DNA of 64,000 bases from Rhyacophila brunnea (taxonomy: Eukaryota > Arthropoda > Insecta > Trichoptera > Rhyacophilidae): NCBI GenBank assembly GCA_022495005.1, contig JAGYXB010001329.1, positions 930,001-994,000 on the forward strand, given 5' to 3'. The notes under the pieces are model-generated. The model saw only the letters and a list, made by a program, of their open reading frames with translations. It had not been told where the DNA came from and did not search any database. Positions 56,653 through 64,000 of this stretch are shown one piece after another. The position numbers were made by a program, and so were the translations under genes. Every line of letters starts with the position of its first letter. Positions within the stretch are counted from its first letter, which is position 1.

Positions 56653-57739
56653 ATTAAAAATTAAAGAAATTAATGAAGGAACATAACTCATTACCAACTT
56701 CACCTTAAATTCTAGTGTAAATAATATATATTATACTCTAGCAAATTGTTAATACCTAACCTCTCAGATATGCAAATAATATGCACAATTAATTATGTAT
56801 AATTAAAGAGCCACCTTGTACGAGAAATCAAGATCATGGTTCGTAATAAATTAATTTTATAAAACTCAGAAATATAGGTACATAATAGAAAAAATGTGGA
56901 CCAAGTAGGATTCATTTCACCGAAATACCTCGAATAATGTAGTTATTATAATTCATTTGCATGGCTCATAGACGGATCGTTAGTTCAAATAATAAGTACA
57001 CAGACGGGTACGACTTTGTGACATTTTGCGACAGGTGATATTTTAGTCACCAAAGGGTTCCCAAGGGTAGAACAGGCCCTATCAAAGAAACTGATGCATA
57101 AAATAACCATAGAATACATAAACGAACGCGAGTTTGTTGCATTTATTCGCTTAAAGAAATTCCGTGGGATTTTTCTGATAAGGGGGCAGTGAGCCAAATA
57201 AAGTGTGGAAGTCCCTGGTCTAGACAATTAAATAATAAATCATGATTTTCACCTATTAATAAAATAAATCGGTCTACTGCTGTGCCGATTTATGTAAACC
57301 CCAGAATCGTGTTTTAGCAGGTGCCTACTGGATTGGGTGTATTATTTTATCCATTCAAAAACGAAATTAATTGAATCGGTCTTTAAGACCAGTCACATGG
57401 CAATAGTAACGTTTCTAATTAAACTTTGTGGGGTATTAAAAGTTTTGTGTCACTCCGTTCGGAAAATCCAATATTGAAAGCGAACCCAGTACCCGAACAT
57501 TCTGAACTATTAAAACTACAGTGCGGCTTAAAACAACACGTACTACGGCGACCCGATAATAACGTCATTATTTTGTTTCAATTTTGGAAACTTTTAATTG
57601 ACATACTTAAATTATTATTACGGCGAAACTTGTAATATCAATTCTCACCTAAATTGATTACAGAATATTTTTATTTAATAAATTACATTTATTGATTCAC
57701 CATTTTATCTACTATAAATGCTAGGCAAGCATTATCGAA
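56653..57739. other. AT-rich sequence, nothing recognised
   Basis: The frames at 56985-57227 and 57426-57635 have no motif. Confidence 0.4.
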
Positions 57740-58092
57740 CATACGTAATTTGAAAACACTTCTAAAAGATATATAACCAACTAGTAAGATTCGAACCTGT
57801 GCCCTCGGAATTTGCGTGCATGTGCCTATCCACTAAGCTATACGAGTCATATTTAATTGCGATGAAGTTATCTATTTTTTTTTTAAATACTCTCTGAAGC
57901 GCTTACTAAATTGCGTTACTTTTTGGCAATGACATTTTGTATTAGTATTGAATTACCTACCTTAATTACTAACCGGTGTTAGGACCACTCCAAATTTTTG
58001 TATAACGTATTTTCACTTGCTAATTATTAATAATTAAAAAAAAATATATATATATATATTCAACGAATAATTCACAAGATTTAAGAATGTCA
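57740..58092 (-). repeat. Repeat family C copy with good tRNA-like core
   Basis: The minus-strand core is the most tRNA-like in the window: box A-like TAGCTTAGTGGATAGGCA (57823-57840) and box B-like AGGTTCGAATC (57788-57798). Upstream come the AGTAATTAAGG and AAAGTAACGCAATTTAG family blocks, then a TA run and the flank motif ATTCAACGAATAATTCACAA at 58057-58092. The distal end matches GTTTTCAAATTACGTATG. Confidence 0.75.
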
Positions 58093-59442
58093 GATAATTA
58101 TATTACATTTAGTATTAATTCAAACCCGATTATTGGTAGTCTGTCGACAAAATAAATCTTCTTCATCCAGGGTGCTACAGCCTTATGTGGGTCTAGGTTT
58201 CGTCTAGTATCTGCGCCCATCCAAACGAGCTTACTATGTTAAATAATAACTCATAATTCAATCAACGAAAAAACCAAATACATATTATATATTTGGTGGT
58301 AGTTTTCAAAACTGGTCAAATCCACTTCTTGACAAAAAATACAATATTTTCATTCCTCCTTCATAATAAGTTTGTGTTTACTAGCAACAAAATAAAAACG
58401 TCATCTCTCTGACCACCTTTATAATGTATGGTATTTAGTAAGATGGCATCTGCCTTTGCGATGGCGTGATTAGTTAAAATGGATTTGACGCTGTTTGAAA
58501 ATAAACTTGCATAGATTTTATGTTGGATTTGTTGAAATCTGAAAATCAAAATGTCAAGCATTCTCAAGAGTGACCTAGCATTGCTAATGAAAAAAAAAAT
58601 ATTTGAAGTTAACCACTTTTGAAAATTATCTCCTGATATGATTGTATATTAAAACCTTGCAAACATAGTGGTAAATATACCTATCTAATTATAAATGAAT
58701 AATTTTTAATCAAGAAAATTAAATCTTCCTTGTCTAAAGCCAGAGTTCCAAAAAATCTTTAGAAAACAACCTCAAATTAAGAGAATTGAAATGGTATAGA
58801 ACCATCTGTTTTAGTTTGCGCGATGCAATTTTTAATGTTTTTACACCTGATAAAGGTTCAAAACATCAACCGTAACAAAGACTCTCATGTTTTACTTGTT
58901 GTAATTCGACAGCATCGCACTTTGGTGAGGCATCAAGATGCTTTAGTAAAATAGTTAATTGGGAAAGTTTTCCGATGCGGCCCACTCCTATCGAACGAGA
59001 AGCCAAAATATTTTGCCGCCGGGCAAGTAAGGGTTAACTTTTAGCTCGGCGCATAAAATTACCCACTTGCCCTACGACATTTTTGATAATGTGTTATAAA
59101 TTTAAGGCTTCAATATACAGATGATAGAATAACAACAAAACGATAACTGAATCCTTATTGTTACAGATTTCGCATTGTTTGGCCCAGCCTTGCCAACTTG
59201 GCATTTTTCTTGCCAGATCTAGTATTTTTGAATTGAACAAAATAACTTGCAAAATATGTATCTATTTGGGAAATAGCAATGAATTTTATATTTTTCGATA
59301 CCGCAAAAAGTTTTTCATTTTTATTTTCTTGAAAAGTAGTTTAGATCTAAATTCTAAATAAACCCTTCACCACGAAGAACGCTGCATTTCCACTCCTTTC
59401 AAGATATCCTTTTTTATTATATTCGTTATCCTGTTCTTCTTC
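58093..59442. other. AT-rich sequence; short inverted pair near 59.0 kb
   Basis: GGGCAAGT (59023-59030) and ACTTGCCC (about 59064-59071) are complementary and flank AGGGTTAA and TTACCC words, a weak hairpin. The frame at 59158-59361 has no motif. Confidence 0.4.
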
Positions 59443-59565
59443 TTATCGTGCCATCCCCGAATAGAGATCGGCCACTATCAGAACGATCTTTGCTTTATCA
59501 TGAAATATCCGAAACAGGTCGGTGGAGCTGCACTCGTACCAGTTATAGTGTTGACTTCTTAAAAT
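59436..59565 (-). pseudogene. LINE 3' end: last 35-40 codons and GAA tail
   Basis: The minus-strand frame reads WYECSSTDLFRIFHDKAKIV, then LIVADLYSGMAR, and stops at 59443-59445. It is followed by GAAGAAGAA. W-x-x-C-S-S-x-x-L-F-R-I-x-x and K-I-x-x-x-x-A-D-L-x-x-G-M-A-R-stop is a C-terminal pattern I associate with insect LINEs. It is a further LINE type from those ending D-H-D-L-Q-P or I-D-P-G. No internal stop over this short piece. Confidence 0.6.
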
Positions 59566-61536
59566 TATTTAATATATACTAAAATATTGAATTCGTTGAA
59601 GAGAGCTACAATTCAGTAAATAAAACACAAAATTTAAGAGAAGTGCAATATAGAAAAGTAGAAATACACAAATGCTTTGGGGAGCTGGGTACAAAAGCGA
59701 GTTATAAATAAAAAAAATAATTGTAATAAAATGTTATTATGGAAAATTGTATTTTTAAGTTATGTCATTTGCAATTACTGCAATCGTCGGTATGCGATAG
59801 ACAGTAGCGCAAGTGATGCCAACAGGCCCGACGGGCATTCGCGGTCGTCCCTGCCCGAATTCCCGGGTCCCATATAAAACCGCTACGTCTCGACTTTGAG
59901 ATTTACTCCGTTAAGCCAAGTCTCCTCGACTTCATGTCAAAGTTTTCGGCCTGTGATAAAGTGGAAGATACTGCTATAGGTAGATAATAACGCAGTGATA
60001 GCGGGGAAATTCATGAGAATATATAATAATTATTATTGGCCCAATGTCAAGAAGTTACATTACGCCATCTTTAAAATGTCCTACCCTACGGCAATTAACA
60101 TAACTCATATTATAATGACATTCACTTTAAATTTAATATACAACGTTAATCTTGTATTAGACACCTACGTATTTGCACTATGTCACGAACAGTGGGTTAA
60201 CATTCCGTACAATATTATCTAAAATTTGTTAATATCTACAGATATTAAATAATTATCAAAAAAATGTCCCAAATTGCAAGCTTCGTATTTTTTCGCTAGG
60301 TTAAAAAATAAACACATTTACTTCAAAAGTCAAGACTTTTAACATCGAAATGAGAATTTGTGTAAAATTTTCAAACGCCATTATTTTAGAACATGGTATT
60401 TTGAGTTGGTATGTAGAGGATTCGCATTAACCTTACTTTTCTCTTCTTCACCAGCCACGTCTCTACACATGTTATTTGGGCGAATACCGTAGTGTAATGA
60501 ACATCAGCGAAGCTATTCAATACACAACGCGGCTATTGACGGTAGATTATCATATTAAATGTATTGGGTAGTTAATTGTTACAATTAGTTAACCATCTAA
60601 ACTGTCAAAAAGTGTTAAACAACAAACTTTTGGAGCGAGGTACACAGTTTTGATAGTTTAGATTTCCAACGTTTTTTAATTGGCGGAACGCTTCAGCTAG
60701 TTTGGGAAATATTGGTAAATATATTGGTATACATTAAGGTATATTTATAAAATAGATGGGTAAATAAGAAGGTAGTGAAAAATCTTGAAAAAATGCTACC
60801 CTTAAACAGTCTCTAAATACGTTTAACGTAAAATTGTATGTAAATTTATTTCCTACCACATTTTATTATTTTTGCGTAACTTTCATCAGCGGGTACTTGC
60901 AAAAAACATATTTAAAATTTGAATATTTAAATTTACAAATATCTTGTCGATTGGCACCGCAGATGAATATTTTTGGTTGCAATATTTTCTCAAAACTTGT
61001 GTTAAATACCATCCTTAAGCAACGCATGAATTGCTTGCTCGCGTTAATGATTATTTATAAAAAAAAGCCACGTCGAACATTTGTGTTCTATATACCAGGG
61101 TATATGTCACACGAGTGTGGAAAAAACGGGATAAACTTAAACATGTGTTAAAGAATGTGTTATTTTCAAAAACTACGTCAGTCTCATAATATGCCTTTAA
61201 GTTTATCACGTAAACATAACGTATATTCAATATTTGAGGATAGTCGGCGCGATTTGTGTCCCTTGTTTCTATGGTCTAAAACTCTAAAGTAATAAATCGA
61301 ACTCTGCATTAAAGCTGTTACCACACCCGGTAGGGTAAGCCAAGACATTCCCAGTTATAAAAAATTATGCTTCACATTAAACGTAAGGTCCTATACATAT
61401 TAAAACCGAGTATGGTGCGGGGCGGTGTTGGTGCGGCGTGGCTGTGGTTTGGTGGGGGCTATTAACATTAAAGTTCCAATCCCTGAACACATTTTTTCGA
61501 CTGACTATTGTTTCCACGGACTCTTTACCCATCGGC
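59566..61536. other. AT-rich sequence, unassigned frames
   Basis: Frames at 59677-59877, 59995-60222 and 60834-61151 have no motif; the last, at 105 codons, is AT-rich and lysine/phenylalanine-heavy as chance frames here are. A G-rich patch at 61412-61450 is unassigned. Confidence 0.35.
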
Positions 61537-61650
61537 AGGCTTGGGGACTTGAAGGTCCAAGGTACTTACTGATTTTAAGCCCCACGATAAAATATAAAAT
61601 TAAAACCGTAAATTTCAACTACCAACGTACCTAGTAAAAATAACAATATA
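61537..61650 (+). repeat. Dispersed repeat family H, copy 2
   Basis: GGGGACTTGAAGGTCCAAGG, ACTGATTTTAAGCCCCACG and CAACGTACCTAGTAAAAATA correspond to 49206-49312. Confidence 0.6.
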
Positions 61651-61850
61651 CGAAAGATCGATCTTACGCCTTTTGGCTTTGGTTTAGCAAAGTCGATACT
61701 AATAAAACCATACACTAATCTAGTGACAAAATCGTAATACTGATATACGTCCTTTAGTTTCGCTTATTCATTCTATATGATTACTTATAGTTCTTGAAGT
61801 AAGTCGGAAGAGTGTAGGCATCTAAATCCCTAAAACACAGTGAATTCCAT

Positions 61851-62078
61851 TTGCATAAATTTATTGAATTATGCCATTTGCACAACGCTACTGTGAATAT
61901 TTGGACCGTTTCATTCCTCGTTCATCTAGACGCTGTATGCCTAAAAAATGTAGTTAGGTCCACTTTGCATAAGTCCATCCAATTATACCAATTGCAGAAC
62001 GCTACTGAGAGATATATTCGAGCCTTTCCAGTGCGCGAAACGCTCGAGGGGTGGCGTCGGTTGGTCCCCGTAGACTAA
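61851..62078 (+). repeat. In-frame 114-bp duplication in a 75-codon frame
   Basis: TTGCATAAATTTATTGAATT at 61851 and TTGCATAAGTCCATCCAATT at 61965 start two imperfect copies of a segment about 45-60 bases long, spaced exactly 38 codons. In one open frame they read LHKFIELCHLHNAT and LHKSIQLYQLQNAT. The frame begins with TTG, not ATG, and ends at 62076. No domain is recognised. It could be part of an unknown element or a chance frame across a tandem duplication. Confidence 0.5.
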
Positions 62079-63390
62079 TTTCGTGAAAAAATGTTTCGAA
62101 ATTGGTTCAGTCTGACAGGTTTATTCGCATTTCGGTTCAAGGGATTTGTTTGAAATATTTTCTTGCCCCCGCGATCACAACCGACCACACTTCAGATCAG
62201 TAATACATAACCTTTTTATCAGTAGAGAAAATTTAATAATTTTCTAATTAATAAAACTGTGTAATTACAAGTACCCCAAACAATAAATTTGACTGTCGGA
62301 GAAAGGAAACAAAAAATACCTACAGTTTATTTCTCACAATTTGACGTACATTCATCGTTACATGCACCGAGCACCAAGCACTACAATAAACTTTAAAAGT
62401 TATAATTAATAGATGAAAACACTTTACAGCGTTTCATTGAAAACTTAATTAGAATATAAAGTCTATTTGGTGATTCGCAACAAACGGCACAGGACAGAGC
62501 TTCTCAATCGGTGTGCCACAAGATATTATTAGGTACAGTACAATTCAAGCGTCTTATATATGCTTGGACCAACTATAGCAATAGTTTCTACAATTGTAAT
62601 GTAAAATCTATCGTATTATGCTATTTTTTTTTAAAACTTTATTACGAAGAAATGCATCTGATTATTTTTTCATGCACATCAAATCGGACATGCTGTCTCT
62701 ACTTTGTATAGACGTATCTTTAACGTATGTAGCATCCATAAATAAATAATCGCATAGTTTCACTATGCATCTACTACACTAGCATTTAACAACCAGTTAT
62801 CAATTAATTGGTTTCATTACCAGAACACAGAAATGCCAAAACGGGACAGCATGTATATTGAAGATATATACCATCCTAATTCAGATCGAGTATAAAATTA
62901 TAAATATATATTATAAAGAAAAAAATTATAGACATAGTCGATAAGTATTCTTCAATATGCCCCGACTTGAAAAGGCTGGTATACACTGGCATAAGGGACC
63001 ACATGCGCCCGTGTTTTGTGCTTTACATGAACGTGAAAAACCTACCCCTAAGGAAGCTCCAGACTTTTCATCAGTCAGTTTTTAATATATTTTACATACA
63101 AATATTATTTCTGCGAAGGTACGATTTCTACAAATTAGTAGTCACTGCAATAAAAAGTCGTCGGATTTCGGCGCATCGTGTGGAGTTGGTTTTAATTAGA
63201 TGATGTGGAGTTAGGGATACCAACTCCTTGCAGAATATTGAATGTGTTAACCCAAAATGGCATTGGAGACGTTATGGTAAAAATTAGTTATTTATGAAGT
63301 AAGGTCATTTTCAGCGTCCTGAGAGTGTGTCAAAAAGATTAGTATATACCGTATGTTATGATATTATTTTTGGCGTGGTAGTTATAGTGG
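62079..63390. other. AT-rich sequence, nothing recognised
   Basis: The frames at 62511-62711 and 62967-63203 have no motif. Confidence 0.4.
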
Positions 63391-63506
63391 AATAATTGAA
63401 ATTGCGCAGATTGCGATTTCTTCTACTGCGCACGAATTATACAATGGTAAAGTTACCGTTATTATTTCCGACTTACTTTCGTACTTGAACGCTTATGTGG
63501 TATATT
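63391..63506 (+). repeat. Dispersed repeat family E, copy 2
   Basis: TTGAAATTGCGCAGATTGCG, ATTTCTTCTACTGCGCACGA, TCCGACTTACTTTCGTACTT and GCTTATGTGGTATA align to 16350-16512. Confidence 0.6.
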
Positions 63507-63699
63507 TGCAGTGTCTTACGAATATGTGACGAAACCAATACTTTAAAAAAATCAATTGATTTCCTGTAACATTGCAAAATTGTCACGCCCTTTTGGCTTA
63601 TAATTTATTGTCAATATTAAATAAAAAAAATATTTCCTGTCATCTATAAGTGGCATGCGGTGACATTTATTTGTAGGAAAGTTGTTTAAAAATATACAA

Positions 63700-63890
63700 A
63701 CGTACATAAGGCGTGTGCGTAAGGCACTGGCCTTTCATCCGAGGCCTCCGGGTTCGACCCGGTGAGGAGTCACAATATTATATTTAAATATTTGATTTTT
63801 TCAAAACAGGATGTGTGTGATTGTTTCACTTATAATTACTACACTCCCTTCATTGGGCCCATTGCCTGTTATAGTACTAAAAAGGAATTT
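63700..63890 (+). repeat. SINE family A, tRNA-derived (copy 2)
   Basis: The head has GTAAGGCACTGGCCTTTCAT and an exact box B GGTTCGACCC (63751-63760) followed by GGTGAGGAGTC. The tail CATTGGGCCCATTGCCTGTT and AAAAAGGAA parallels the 17.9 kb copy (ATTGGGCTTCACGGCCTGTT). Box A is damaged: the bases expected before GTAAGG (TGGTGCAGTG in the other copy) are mostly missing. Not a functional tRNA gene, since the ends of the head do not pair as an acceptor stem. Confidence 0.72.
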
Positions 63891-64000
63891 AAAAATGAAT
63901 TAGTAAAAATATGTTATCAATTAACTTAAATAATATTGATTTTGTTTTATAAAAGTTGCCACCTATCAACGTGTGAATATATTATTTTCAATGCGATTGT

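Noticed and set aside
57780..57845. A real tRNA gene
   Set aside because: Boxes A and B are good, but the sequences that would form the acceptor stem do not pair and the segment sits inside dispersed repeat family C.
60834..61151. 105-codon frame as a gene
   Set aside because: Codon make-up follows the local AT bias, with no motif or copies elsewhere in the window.
63715..63775. A real tRNA gene
   Set aside because: Box B is exact, but box A is damaged and the tail matches SINE family A at 17.9 kb.
1..64000. CRISPR array, operon or bacterial defence genes
   Set aside because: No regularly spaced direct repeats and no prokaryotic gene density; the content is eukaryotic repeats.

Overview
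This window reads as AT-rich noncoding DNA from an arthropod, most likely an insect. The evidence is the base composition, many decayed non-LTR retrotransposons (LINEs) of types common in insect genomes, tRNA-derived SINEs, miniature inverted-repeat elements, and a short tract of the insect-type telomeric pentamer TTAGG. I cannot settle the order; Lepidoptera and Hemiptera both fit. There is no bacterial or phage signature. I found no intact host protein gene, no convincing exon chain and no true tRNA or rRNA gene. The longest open frames are about 115 to 125 codons, and the ones I can interpret are retrotransposon ends.

Layout. 0-9 kb holds degraded LINE pieces: a C-terminal zinc knuckle at 0.6 kb, a reverse-transcriptase piece at 4.5 kb, a tail at 6.9-7.3 kb and an FADD catalytic motif at 8.55 kb. 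9-18 kb holds a perfect hairpin, a 102-bp dispersed repeat, SINE copies of three families, a 30-bp-TIR element nested in a repeat, and an RTE-like LINE tail followed closely by a SINE. 18-28 kb is mostly featureless AT-rich sequence with one poly(A)-ended insertion. 28-36 kb has repeat-family copies, a TTAA-flanked MITE, a LINE C-terminus with an intact zinc knuckle, two LINE tails on the minus strand and an inverted SINE pair. 38-46 kb has two adjacent LINE fragments and two or three MITEs. 47-59 kb has further copies of the same repeat families, a telomere-like tract, a long hairpin, two RTE tails, a MITE with 49-bp arms and a LINE zinc knuckle. 59-64 kb has another LINE tail, an in-frame 114-bp duplication and a SINE.

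How the parts relate. At least ten LINE fragments are present. Nearly all are C-terminal or 3' pieces, the usual result of 5'-truncated insertion. Their 3' ends carry either TGA-type or GAA-type short repeats, suggesting at least two families. Three tRNA-like repeat families (here called A, B and C) and several shorter dispersed families account for much of the rest. Nothing here looks like a cooperating gene system. The most unusual item is repeat family C, with a tRNA-like core in the middle of a roughly 400-bp unit and one flank motif that recurs in both orientations.
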